Positions 26,862-35,159 of a stretch of 64,000 nucleotides of DNA are shown here, one piece after another; the stretch's first letter is position 1; each line of letters begins with the position of its first letter. This DNA is from Pontibacter liquoris. Its GTDB lineage: Bacteria > Bacteroidota > Bacteroidia > Cytophagales > Hymenobacteraceae. The stretch lies in the NCBI RefSeq assembly GCF_022758235.1, contig NZ_JALEBG010000001.1, forward strand, positions 2,356,001 to 2,420,000, given 5' to 3'. A model generated the notes under the pieces. The model had not been told where the DNA came from. It searched no databases and was given only the letters and a program-made list of their open reading frames with translations. Position numbers and translations under genes: made by a program.

Positions 26862-27557
26862 ATGAAAAAGCGACTTGTCGTGCTTACGGGTGCTGGTATT
26901 AGCGCCGAAAGCGGAATTGCTACCTTCCGGGATGCCAACGGGTTGTGGGAAGGCGTGGATGTGATGGAAGTGGCCTCGCCGCAGGGCTGGCGCAAAAATC
27001 CGGAGCGGGTACTGGCGTTCTATAACCAGCGGCGCAAAAACGCGCACGAGGTGCAACCCAATGCCGGGCACCTGGCCCTGGCAGAACTGGAAACCGATTT
27101 CGATGTACGCATTATCACCCAGAACGTGGACGACCTGCACGAGCGCGCCGGCTCCAGCCATGTACTGCACCTGCATGGCAAACTGTTCGAAAGCCGCAGC
27201 ACCCTAGACCCTACGCTGGTATACCCGGTGGAAGGCTGGGAACTGAAACTCGGCGATAAATGCGCCCGGGGGTCACAGTTGCGGCCCAACATCGTATGGT
27301 TCGGCGAGCCCGTACCGATGATGGAAAAGGCGATGGAAGAAGCGCTGATAGCCGACATCTTTCTGGTAGTGGGCACCTCGCTGGTTGTGTACCCGGCGGC
27401 AGGGCTGGTCGATTTTATTCCGGATGAAACGCCTCTGTTTGTGGTGGACCCTAAATTACCGGAACTGCCCAGGCGCCCGAACCTGCATCTGTATGAAGAG
27501 AATGCCAGCACAGGTATGCGCAAAGTAGCCGAGGTGCTTCGCCAAAAATACTGGTAG
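26862..27557 (+). CDS. cobB: NAD-dependent sirtuin deacylase (CobB-like, class III)
   Basis: A 231-residue sirtuin with the Rossmann start GAGISAESGI, the catalytic His in HLHGK and the NAD-site segments TQNVDDLHERAG and GTSLVVYP. Tyr54 and Arg57 form the YxxR motif of SIRT5-type sirtuins, which prefer succinyl- and malonyl-lysine. The zinc-ribbon region has lost most of its cysteines: the first CxxC position reads ESRS, and only one Cys remains near DKCARG. The ATG at 26862 matches the family N-terminus; an in-frame start 24 codons upstream would add an unrelated leader. It has no operon partner. Confidence 0.9.
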   Translation: MKKRLVVLTGAGISAESGIATFRDANGLWEGVDVMEVASPQGWRKNPERVLAFYNQRRKNAHEVQPNAGHLALAELETDFDVRIITQNVDDLHERAGSSHVLHLHGKLFESRSTLDPTLVYPVEGWELKLGDKCARGSQLRPNIVWFGEPVPMMEKAMEEALIADIFLVVGTSLVVYPAAGLVDFIPDETPLFVVDPKLPELPRRPNLHLYEENASTGMRKVAEVLRQKYW

Positions 27558-27668
27558 CGCCTGCCTGGCCACCCGGCAATGATCCTGATTCATTAATCGA
27601 TAAAAATAATATTATCTATACTTGATTAAATCCGTAATGTTTTATATTCAACTACTTAGGTATAAAGT

Positions 27669-28130
27669 ATGGATTTTAAAAGCAGAATTTTCAGAACACC
27701 TAATACCTGGAGCTTAACCATTATCCGGTGCTTTTTAGGCATCGTACTCTTTCCGCACGCCGCGCAGAAGCTGCTGGGATGGTTTGGCGGTCCGGGACCT
27801 TCGGGCTTTACAGGCGGATTTGCACAGATGACCGGCTGGCCGGCAGCAATCGCCTGGCTGGTGATCATCATAGAGTTCTTTGGCTCCATATGCCTGATCC
27901 TGGGTTTGCTCACGCGCTTCTGGGCCTTGTGCATCCTGTTCCTTTTTATGGGTATCATCCTGTTTGTGCACCTGCACAACGGCTTTTTTATGAACTGGAG
28001 CGGACAGCAGGCCGGCGAAGGATACGAATATCACCTGCTCGTGATCGGTATGGCCTGGGCATTGGTAGTAGGCGGACCGGGTAATTTAAGTATAGACCGC
28101 ACCCTGCCGGAGAAAGAGCGGGCCTTCTAA
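27669..28130 (+). CDS. DoxX family membrane protein
   Basis: A 153-residue protein with four predicted membrane helices. It has the DoxX-family opening RCFLGIVLFPHAAQKLLGWFGG with the downstream FTGGFAQMTG segment. DoxX proteins are small quinone-linked or membrane redox-associated proteins of mostly unknown function, and some act in thiol stress (MRX-type complexes). A short motif with two His residues lies near the third helix (FVHLHNGFFMNW). It is a single gene with a shared downstream terminator. The family assignment is confident; the function is not. Confidence 0.82.
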   Translation: MDFKSRIFRTPNTWSLTIIRCFLGIVLFPHAAQKLLGWFGGPGPSGFTGGFAQMTGWPAAIAWLVIIIEFFGSICLILGLLTRFWALCILFLFMGIILFVHLHNGFFMNWSGQQAGEGYEYHLLVIGMAWALVVGGPGNLSIDRTLPEKERAF

Positions 28131-28137
28131 AATGAAA

Positions 28138-28168
28138 AAGCGGGATCGCTGTGGCAGCTATCCCGCTT
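28138..28168. terminator. Bidirectional terminator between the doxX and encapsulated-ferritin genes
   Basis: AAGCGGGAT (28138-28146) pairs with ATCCCGCTT (28160-28168). It lies between two convergent genes. Confidence 0.75.
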
Positions 28169-28214
28169 ATTACAAGTATGTTTTACAAGGTTATTGGAGG
28201 GTTACAGGCAGCAA

Positions 28215-28520
28215 TTAATCTTCTGCCTCTTCGCCTTTTTCTACAATATCTCCTTCCGAGAAGAGGATAATCTTCATCATCTCGCGCCATTTTGGTTTCT
28301 GGCGCAGCAAAAATTCCAGATCCATGCCAAAGTGCTTGAACTCTTCGTTCTGGGCATTTTTCATAATGGCTTTGGCCTGCTCGTTTTTCTCCACCGAGAT
28401 GCGTTGCTCGTACCAGCTAATGGCCTCCGCCTCCTCAATTACGGAGGTGATCATGCGGGCAAATGTGCGTGTTTCTTCTGATAGTTCATGAGCAGGCTCA
28501 TGGTATTGTTCTGTCGGCAT
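28215..28520 (-). CDS. Encapsulated-ferritin-like protein (EncFtn family) without a targeting peptide
   Basis: A 101-residue two-helix ferritin-like protein. It matches the EncFtn layout closely: Glu32 in EEAEAISWYEQR, then Glu60 and His63 in NEEFKH, then the late segments KWREMMKIILFSEGDI. In EncFtn, these residues (Glu32, Glu62 and His65 in Rhodospirillum) form the ferroxidase site at a dimer interface, and the protein works inside an encapsulin shell. Two expected things are missing. The C-terminus ends in EEAED with no encapsulin-targeting peptide of the LGIGxL kind, and no encapsulin gene is in the window. It may oxidise iron without a shell or use a shell encoded elsewhere. Confidence 0.82.
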   Translation of the reverse strand: MPTEQYHEPAHELSEETRTFARMITSVIEEAEAISWYEQRISVEKNEQAKAIMKNAQNEEFKHFGMDLEFLLRQKPKWREMMKIILFSEGDIVEKGEEAED

Positions 28521-28588
28521 GCTAAAAAGGTTAAGATTAAAGTATACTTACCTGACTAACGCCCCTCTGCCGCCAAGGTTAGTATTAA

Positions 28589-28687
28589 TTTTGAATAACT
28601 GAATTCTGAATGACTGAATTCAATATGTAGATTTTGTGCCAACGCCTAATTAACAGCTTCATACCCTTCCCTATCAGTTATTCAAAA
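28589..28687. repeat. 14-bp inverted repeat flanking AT-rich spacer
   Basis: TTTTGAATAACTGA (28589-28602) and its exact reverse complement (28674-28687) enclose 71 bases that include two GACTGAATTC-like repeats. It lies between the ferritin and menC genes. No gene is present. Confidence 0.7.
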
Positions 28688-28694
28688 TTCAAAA

Positions 28695-29744
28695 TTACTC
28701 CTTGTACCAAAGCAGGCCCTGCTCAATTTGCAAACTTGAAGGGATGTTGTTATGATAAAGTTGCCCGGTGCCCAGCCCCTGCGGCATTTTGATGGTGTAG
28801 TTAGCCGTGAACTGGCTGATCGCATTTAAGCCGATATTCGACTCCAAAGCCGAAGTGATCCACCAGCCGATCCCCTGCGCTTCGGCAAGCCTGATCCAGT
28901 TGCTGCTGGCTTCCAGGCCACCTAGTAAGGTAGGCTTCAGGATGATGTACTGCGGTTTTAGCTGTTGCAGGAGCGATGCACGGGCATCCGTGTGCTGTAC
29001 CCCGATCAGTTCTTCGTCCAGTGCTATGGGGATGGGCGTATGGGCGCAAAGTTCGGCCATTAGCTCGTGCTGCCCCTGCCGGATAGGTTGCTCAATGGAA
29101 TGCAGGTCGTAGCGGGCAAGCCGTTCCAGCTTTTTAAAAGCTTCCTGCGGCGCGAAGGCCCCGTTAGCATCCACGCGGATGGTAAGCTCCCGGGCACTGG
29201 CCGTTTCGCGGATCTGTTGCAAAAGCGCCAGCTCGGTTGCAAAATCGAGGCTCCCGATTTTAAGCTTCAGGCAGGTATATCCTTCCGATAGCTTCTTTTT
29301 TATCTGCTCCTGCATAAACTGCTTGTCTCCCATCCAGATCAGCCCGTTGATGGGAATGCCCGCTTCTCCGCGGCTGAAAGCATTGTCATAGAGCACTCTT
29401 CTGCCACCGTGCTGCAGGTCGAGCAAAGCGGTTTCTAAGGCAAACTGCAGCGCGGGCCACTCTTGCAGTTGCAGTTCACCGGGCAACGGCTGTCCGGCCT
29501 GCAGATTTATACTACCTTCATTTACCTGTTGCACCACCTCCTGCAGCTTCTGCTCCAGGTCCGGCCGGTCGTCTATACTCAGTCCGGCGAGTGGCGCGCA
29601 CTCGCCTACGCCGATTATTCCGGGCTCGTCCAGCTCCCACAGGTGCAGGAAGTATACTTTGTGTTCAGACAGGGCACCGCGGGAGGTACGCGCATCAAAT
29701 TTAAATTTTAATGTATGGGGTTTACAAGAAAGCGTCAGGCTCAT
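28695..29744 (-). CDS. menC: o-Succinylbenzoate synthase (enolase superfamily)
   Basis: A 349-residue member of the muconate-lactonising/OSBS branch of the enolase superfamily. The catalytic KxK is in LKLKIG. The metal ligands follow in RVDANGAF, SIEQP and LDEEL, and the second catalytic Lys is in ILKPTLLGG. The loop PINGLIWMG is typical of OSBS from Bacteroidota. It would make o-succinylbenzoate in menaquinone synthesis. Dipeptide epimerases share the motifs, and no other men gene is in the window, so the assignment rests on sequence resemblance. Confidence 0.78.
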   Translation of the reverse strand: MSLTLSCKPHTLKFKFDARTSRGALSEHKVYFLHLWELDEPGIIGVGECAPLAGLSIDDRPDLEQKLQEVVQQVNEGSINLQAGQPLPGELQLQEWPALQFALETALLDLQHGGRRVLYDNAFSRGEAGIPINGLIWMGDKQFMQEQIKKKLSEGYTCLKLKIGSLDFATELALLQQIRETASARELTIRVDANGAFAPQEAFKKLERLARYDLHSIEQPIRQGQHELMAELCAHTPIPIALDEELIGVQHTDARASLLQQLKPQYIILKPTLLGGLEASSNWIRLAEAQGIGWWITSALESNIGLNAISQFTANYTIKMPQGLGTGQLYHNNIPSSLQIEQGLLWYKE

Positions 29745-29985
29745 GGTATTTCCGGGCTATTTGATAGGTGGCAATATAAACCATAATCAGCAAAAAAGAC
29801 GTAGATAGCTTGCACGCGGCGCTTGCTTTCCTCTACCCTACACCTGTTTATGGCCAGGATACAAGTGCGGCAGGCCAGGCGGGTACCCGTGGCAGCACCC
29901 TGCTATTTTATGATATCCATAACCTGCCGCTACTTCGTTTGTTAAGTATACACCTTGCGCGGGATACATCTTAAACACATTGCCT

Positions 29986-31263
29986 ATGAACACCCTGACC
30001 CTTACCCCTGTTGAACTAGCTTTGCAACGGTTCGCCGCCGTACGTACCCAGACCGAGCGCATTTGCCAGCCCCTGGAGCCGGAAGATACCGTTGTGCAAC
30101 CCATCGTGGATGTGAGTCCGCCCAAGTGGCATATGGCGCATACCAGCTGGTTTTTTGAGGAGTTTGTGCTGCAGCCCTATTTACCGGGGTATCAGGTATT
30201 TCACCCCAAGTACCGCTTCCTGTTTAACTCATATTATAATAGTGTGGGGAACCGCGTGCAGCGCCATGAGCGGGGCACCCTCACCCGCCCACCCCTCCGC
30301 GACATCTATGCGTACCGGCAGCATGTAAACGAACAGGTTACCCGCCTGCTGCAGCAGATAACCCCGGAAAAAGCGACAGAAATGTTGCCGATCCTGGAAC
30401 TGGGATTGCAACACGAGCAGCAGCACCAGGAGCTGCTGCTGACCGACATCAAGTATATTCTGAGCACCAACCCGCTGCTGCCCGTTTATAAACCAGCTAC
30501 TACAACAACCGCCGGAAGCAGTGCTGCTGCACCAGCAGCCACTTTTCTGGAAGTGCCCAGCGGCAGGTATACCATCGGCTTTCAGGGAGATGGCTTTAGT
30601 TTTGATAATGAACTGGGCGTGCACGAGGTGCTGATAGAGGATTTCCAGGTGATGAACCGGCTGGTGACAAATGGCGAGTACCTGGCTTTTATGCAGGATG
30701 GCGGTTACACGGATTTCCGCTATTGGTTGGACGAAGGGCTTGCCATGGTACGGACGCAGCACTTGGAGGCGCCACTGTATTGGGTAAAGCAGGACGACGA
30801 ATGGCACCGTTTTACGCTGCACGGGTTGGAAAAAGTAAATCCCCACGCCCCGGTTTGCCACCTGAGCTTTTACGAGGCTGATGCCTTTGCCAACTGGTCG
30901 GGCAAGCGCCTGCTCACCGAATTTGAATGGGAAGCGGCCGCGCAGGTATACCCGCCGGCAAAAGGCAATTTTGTGGAAGGTGAGCTGCTGGAGCCAGCAC
31001 CTGCCGATCCGGCGCAGCAGGGGCTGCAGCAACTCTACGGCGATGTATGGGAATGGACCTACAGCGCCTACCATCCCTACCCGGGCTTTGTGAAAGCACC
31101 TGGTGCCATCGGCGAGTATAATGGCAAATTTATGATCAACCAGATGGTGCTCCGCGGCGGTTCCTGCGCTACCCCGCTAAGCCACATCCGCACCACTTAC
31201 CGCAATTTCTTTCATCCGGATAAACGCTGGCAGTATTCGGGTATCCGCCTCGCACTTAAATAA
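29986..31263 (+). CDS. egtB: Ergothioneine biosynthesis sulfoxide synthase EgtB
   Basis: A 425-residue iron enzyme. The N-terminal DinB-like domain carries the His ligands: His49/His52 in PKWHMAHTSW and the HxxxH of HEQQHQE. The C-terminal half is a formylglycine-generating-enzyme-type lectin fold (VMNRLVTNGEYLAF, ending GGSCAT and YSGIRLA). It joins trimethyl-histidine (hercynine) to a sulfur donor using oxygen. A TTG-led extension of two codons is possible, but the ATG at 29986 is better. The stop is 3 bases before egtD, so the two form an operon. Whether the donor is cysteine or gamma-Glu-Cys is not clear from the sequence. Confidence 0.93.
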   Translation: MNTLTLTPVELALQRFAAVRTQTERICQPLEPEDTVVQPIVDVSPPKWHMAHTSWFFEEFVLQPYLPGYQVFHPKYRFLFNSYYNSVGNRVQRHERGTLTRPPLRDIYAYRQHVNEQVTRLLQQITPEKATEMLPILELGLQHEQQHQELLLTDIKYILSTNPLLPVYKPATTTTAGSSAAAPAATFLEVPSGRYTIGFQGDGFSFDNELGVHEVLIEDFQVMNRLVTNGEYLAFMQDGGYTDFRYWLDEGLAMVRTQHLEAPLYWVKQDDEWHRFTLHGLEKVNPHAPVCHLSFYEADAFANWSGKRLLTEFEWEAAAQVYPPAKGNFVEGELLEPAPADPAQQGLQQLYGDVWEWTYSAYHPYPGFVKAPGAIGEYNGKFMINQMVLRGGSCATPLSHIRTTYRNFFHPDKRWQYSGIRLALK

Positions 31264-31266
31264 TCT

Positions 31267-32271
31267 ATGAAAACAAATACTACTTCTCCGATGATCGATC
31301 TGAGCCTGAAAAAAGATGGCACCACCGATACGGCCGCATTTGCCAGGGATGTGGCGCAAGGTCTGAGCCAGCAGCCCCGATCGCTCTCTTCCCGTTATTT
31401 TTACGATGCCGAAGGCAGCAGGCTTTTTCAGCAGATCATGCAGCTGCCGGAATACTACCTTACCCGTTGCGAGTACGAAGTGATGGAAGACAACAAAGAA
31501 GCCATGTGCCGGGAGTTTGCCGGCGGCGGCTTTTTCCACCTCATCGACCTGGGAGCAGGAGATGCGCTCAAAACTAAAATTCTGCTGCAGCAGCTGGCCC
31601 GGCAGCAAAGCGCCTTTGAGTACGTGCCGGTCGATATTTCGGGCGATGCCATGGCGCAGCTCAGCCAAAGCCTGCAGTCCCAGTTGCCCGCCGTGCAGGT
31701 AGAAGCCGTGGTTGGCGAGTATTTTAAAGCGCTGGAATGGTTGCAGGCAAATAAAGCCGCTCGGAAAGTGGTCTTGTTCCTGGGCTCTAACATTGGCAAT
31801 TTTAAAACGTCCGAAAGTCAGGATTTCCTGCGCCGCATCCGCAGTTATCTGCGGCCAGGCGATAAGCTGCTGGTTGGCGTAGATTTGCGGAAGGACCCGC
31901 ACCAGATTCTGCGGGCATACGACGATGCATCCGGCGTAACAGCTGCCTTTAACCTGAACCTGCTGCGCCGCATTAACCGCGAGCTGGGAGGGAATTTTGA
32001 CCTGGCGCAATTTCAGCATTATGCCATGTATAACCCCGGTGACGGCGTGATGCGCAGCTTCCTGATCAGCAAAACAGACCAGCAGGTGTTCATCCGCGAT
32101 ACGGGTAGCACCTACCACTTTTCGGCCTGGGAAGCCATTCATACTGAAAATTCGCACAAGTATACTTTGCCCCATATAAAGGAGCTCGGGCAGGCTTGCG
32201 GCTTTAACCCGGAAACGGTTTTCCTGGATAAAAAGAGCCAGTTTGCTGATGTGTTGTTCGCTGTCACGTAG
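31267..32271 (+). CDS. egtD: L-histidine N-alpha-methyltransferase EgtD
   Basis: A 334-residue AdoMet-dependent methyltransferase that trimethylates histidine to hercynine. The histidine-binding N-terminal segment SSRYFYDAEGSRLF is present, then the AdoMet loop LIDLGAGDALKT and the motif FLGSNIGNF. Length and motifs match EgtD throughout. It forms a two-gene unit with egtB. The final C-S lyase (EgtE) is not adjacent, as is common outside actinobacteria. The gene ends at the edge of the repeat-rich intergenic island. Confidence 0.93.
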   Translation: MKTNTTSPMIDLSLKKDGTTDTAAFARDVAQGLSQQPRSLSSRYFYDAEGSRLFQQIMQLPEYYLTRCEYEVMEDNKEAMCREFAGGGFFHLIDLGAGDALKTKILLQQLARQQSAFEYVPVDISGDAMAQLSQSLQSQLPAVQVEAVVGEYFKALEWLQANKAARKVVLFLGSNIGNFKTSESQDFLRRIRSYLRPGDKLLVGVDLRKDPHQILRAYDDASGVTAAFNLNLLRRINRELGGNFDLAQFQHYAMYNPGDGVMRSFLISKTDQQVFIRDTGSTYHFSAWEAIHTENSHKYTLPHIKELGQACGFNPETVFLDKKSQFADVLFAVT

Positions 32272-32432
32272 TTGAACACGGTTATGGTGAGATATCGGCA
32301 GCCCTGTAAGGATATTAGCCGTAAACATTTAAAGATTCTTTAAATGCATTTCAGCCATGGGTTTTCGTTGTACTGCCACAAAGACCACAGCAAGCTACAA
32401 TGGAGTAAACAGAAACTTTTAGATGCTCTCAG

Positions 32433-32519
32433 ATGAAATATGTGACGTTACTTCTTACCGCCAGTTTGTTACTGCTCTCCTTTCCGGCAAAAGGTAAAAA
32501 GGAAAAATTTAGCTCGTAA
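32433..32519 (+). pseudogene. 28-codon remnant encoding an apparent signal peptide
   Basis: An ATG at 32433 begins a short frame starting MKYVTLLLTASLLLLSFPAKG and ending KKEKFSS with a TAA. The pattern (basic start, hydrophobic core, then a small-residue region) is that of a bacterial signal peptide cut off just after the cleavage zone. It could be the stump of a secreted-protein gene eroded by the neighbouring repeats, or a small exported peptide, or chance. No downstream continuation was found. Confidence 0.3.
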
Positions 32520-33110
32520 TTGGCTACAGCATTTCAGACGGAATGCTTGTTCTTCCGTTTGAATTTGTATTAGCTATGTAGCACCGGGTCCAACCACCCT
32601 TGCCCCTCAGAGCTACGCTGGCTAGGTTCGAACTCGTGTTCTCGCTAGTCTAAGGAAGGGAGCTTGGCTATTGCTAGTTTAGAAGTATAAGAGGTGTAGA
32701 TTCTATGCAGTTGCTAAACGAGAAACTCCCTTCCATACTGTCATCTCGACGCTAGGAGAGATCTGTTTAAACTATGCTGCTTCGGATTTGTAATCCGGAA
32801 CGTTGTCTGCTGCGGATTTGCAATCCGCTTGTGTGCTTCGAGCTAAGGCTTTTCTCAGGCGGATTACAAATTCGCGGTTACTTTACTTTCGGATTAAAAA
32901 TCCAAAAGAGCCGTTGCTGTTTGCCGAGTATAAACATCCCCATACCCCCTTCAAAGGGGGGCCTTAGGCTGATGGTTAGCAGCAGAATGCTTGCGTAGGA
33001 AAGGCTTAACCTCCCTTCCACCAAGATCCTTTCAGGATGACAAAAAGAAAGAGGCATGAAGAGAAAGTTTATACTTATACTTAGGCTCTGCTTACCTAGC
33101 AGCTGCCATC

Positions 33111-33140
33111 GCGCGGACATGTCGCAACCTGTCCCTACAA
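33111..33140. repeat. REP-like palindrome, copy 1
   Basis: GCGCGGACATGTCGCAACCT is followed by GTCCCTACAA. It is a slightly decayed copy of the perfect palindrome near 46170. Confidence 0.75.
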
Positions 33141-33641
33141 GGGGTATCAAAGCAAAAGCAGCCGCTATCGAACAGATTCCAGTCCTTGGGTTGAGCGCCT
33201 TGGTGTGTTGCGGTGCCACGATAGTGGCAGCCCACAGCGCGAGCGAGGAGCAGCTTCACGCCACAGCGCGATGCCAAAGGACGAGCCCCCGCGCCTGAGC
33301 GCTCCAAAGCAAGAAATGAAACGAGGCAAGTATAAAACTGAGGAAAACAGCTAGCTAACTAGTATAGCAGAAACCTAAATGATGAAGAAACCTTGCTAGA
33401 AATTATAGCTTGAATATCTTACTTGAGGAATATAGTTAGCTACCATCTATAGCCGGAAGCAAACCTGCGAAAGAACAGCTAACAAGTATAACTTTTAAGT
33501 CCTTTATAAGATTTTGGTTGAATAAAGTAGACACCTACATATAACCCAGCCACCCCTAAAAACCAAAATCTCTCCTCCTACAAACCAGGCAAACTCAAAA
33601 GAAAGAATTTAAACCAATCCACAGCTTAGCTTTAATTTCTA

Positions 33642-33649
33642 TACCTTTG
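33642..33649 (+). promoter_or_regulatory. Bacteroidota -7 element for the MATE gene
   Basis: TACCTTTG is a perfect TAnnTTTG and ends 13 bases before the first ATG of the gene. Transcription would start near 33656, so either the leader is about 7 nt long or the second ATG at 33675 is used. Confidence 0.6.
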
Positions 33650-33662
33650 CGGGCCAGTTCTG

Positions 33663-35024
33663 ATGCCTGCTTTTATGAATACCCTGAGTTACAAACAACA
33701 CTTTTCCCGAAACTTCCTGCTTGCTTACCCGGTGGTCCTGAGCCAGTTGGGGCACATCATGGTGAGTGTCTTTGATAGTCTGATGGTCGGGCAGATCGGC
33801 ACCATTCCCCTGGCGGCAGCCTCGCTGGGCAATAGTATCTTCATGATGACAATGGTCTTCGGAATGGGCATCTCCTATAGTATAACGCCCCTTATTGCCG
33901 CAGCTGATGGCCGTAAGAACTATACCCGCATTTCGCTGCTGCTGCTCAACGGGTTGGTTTCGAATGTACTGCTGGGCATTTTCCTGTTTATTATCGGCTA
34001 CATTTTCTCGCCATATATTACCTACCTGAACCAGCCGCAGGAAGTAGTGACAATGGCTATTCCATACATCAATATCCTGTTTTTCTCGATGGTGCCGCTG
34101 ATGATATTCCAGGCATTCCGGCAGTTTGCCGAAGGACTGTCTTTTACCAAACAGGCCATGTATATTTCGATCGTAGCCAACAGCCTTAACATTGTCCTCA
34201 ATTATATCTTTATCTGGGGCAAGCTGGGGCTCCCGGCCATGGGCCTGCTAGGGGCTGGTTGGGCTACCTTTATCTCCCGCGTTGTGATGGCCTTGATGAT
34301 GGGCGCTTTTGTGCTCTATAACAAGCGGTTTGCCATCTTTAGGAGGTTCATGCGCCTGCGCCATCTTTCCTTCATCCACATGTACCGCATCTACCGTCTG
34401 GGCCTGCCCATTTCGGGCCAGATGCTGTTTGAAATGGGGGCTTTCGGGTTCTCCGCGATCATGATCGGGTGGCTGGGTGCCAAGCAGCTGGCCGCGCACC
34501 AGATCGCCATCAATGTGGCCTCTGTTACCTACATGATGGCCAGTGGCATTGCCGCAGCGGCCACCATACGCGTGGGGAACCAGAAAGGCCTTGGCAATTA
34601 CCACGACATGCGCATGGCGGGTTATACCAGCTTTACCATGGGCACTTTGTTTATGATTGGCAGCGGCCTGCTGATGGTAGCCGGCAACAGAATCATCCCG
34701 ATGCTTTATATCGATGATCCGGAAGTGATCCATATGGCGGCGGGCTTGCTGGTGATTGCGGCGCTGTTCCAGATCTCTGACGGCGTGCAGGTTGTGGGCC
34801 TGGGAGCCTTGCGGGGTTTAGAGGATGTGCGTATTCCGAGTCTGATCTCGCTACTGGCTTATTGGGTGGTGGGCCTGCCTGTAGGGTATCTGCTCTGTTT
34901 CAAAGCCGGCTTCGGGGTAAGTGGCATCTGGACCGGCCTACTGGTTGGCTTGTCAGTAGCGGCCGTTCTTTTGTTCCTGCGCTTCAAAACCTTAAGCAAC
35001 AAGTATAGAAGACTGGCTTACTAA
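33663..35024 (+). CDS. MATE family multidrug/metabolite efflux transporter
   Basis: A 453-residue membrane protein with twelve predicted helices in two pseudo-symmetric halves. It shows the MATE opening LAYPVVLSQLGHIMVSVFDSLMVGQIG and, at the start of half two, GLPISGQMLFEMGAFGFSAIMIGWLG. MATE pumps export cationic drugs or metabolites, driven by sodium or protons; the sequence does not reveal the coupling ion. The call uses the ATG at 33663. The promoter position favours the ATG at 33675 (four residues shorter) if a longer leader is needed. It is a single gene, convergent with the Rieske oxidoreductase. Confidence 0.92.
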   Translation: MPAFMNTLSYKQHFSRNFLLAYPVVLSQLGHIMVSVFDSLMVGQIGTIPLAAASLGNSIFMMTMVFGMGISYSITPLIAAADGRKNYTRISLLLLNGLVSNVLLGIFLFIIGYIFSPYITYLNQPQEVVTMAIPYINILFFSMVPLMIFQAFRQFAEGLSFTKQAMYISIVANSLNIVLNYIFIWGKLGLPAMGLLGAGWATFISRVVMALMMGAFVLYNKRFAIFRRFMRLRHLSFIHMYRIYRLGLPISGQMLFEMGAFGFSAIMIGWLGAKQLAAHQIAINVASVTYMMASGIAAAATIRVGNQKGLGNYHDMRMAGYTSFTMGTLFMIGSGLLMVAGNRIIPMLYIDDPEVIHMAAGLLVIAALFQISDGVQVVGLGALRGLEDVRIPSLISLLAYWVVGLPVGYLLCFKAGFGVSGIWTGLLVGLSVAAVLLFLRFKTLSNKYRRLAY

Positions 35025-35094
35025 TAGACCGAATAAACGGGGAGTTATTGCCCATGCTGGCACATGCCCTTATAAACGTGGTAGCCAATAAATT

Positions 35095-35131
35095 CCAGGG
35101 CCCTTGCTACAAAGTGTAGTAAGGGCCCTGG
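35095..35131. terminator. Hairpin between the convergent MATE and Rieske oxidoreductase genes
   Basis: The 16-bp arms 35095-35110 and 35116-35131 pair with one mismatch and a 5-nt loop. It is very GC-rich, but a T tract is weak on both sides. Confidence 0.6.
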
Positions 35132-35159
35132 AGCTGCACTTCAAGTATAAATCAGCTTT

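Larger units (their letters stand above)
32272..33662. repeat. Intergenic island of several short palindromic repeat families (about 1.4 kb)
   Basis: No convincing gene lies here except the signal-peptide stump. Several symmetric units follow one another: a TCATCTCGAC/GAGAGATCT-type element (32739-32765); four CGGATTTGTAATCCG-like dyads (32783-32797, 32812-32828, 32858-32877, 32890-32903); CCCCCTTCAAAGGGGG (32945-32960); GATCCTTTCAGGATGAC (about 33025-33041); GGACATGTCGCAACCTGTCC (33114-33133); and TGCCAC-GATA-GTGGCA (33214-33229). Six AAGTATAA/TTATACTT words or near-variants are also present. The mixture suggests accumulated interspersed repeats (REP-like), not one mobile element. Whether they are repeated genome-wide cannot be tested here. 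Confidence 0.65.

Noticed and set aside
31177-32328. 383-codon minus-strand open frame opposite egtD
   Set aside because: It is antisense to egtD, which has all family motifs.
32610-32680. Possible tRNA remnant (GGTTCGAACTC, a T-arm-like string)
   Set aside because: No matching acceptor stem, D arm or anticodon arm could be folded around it.
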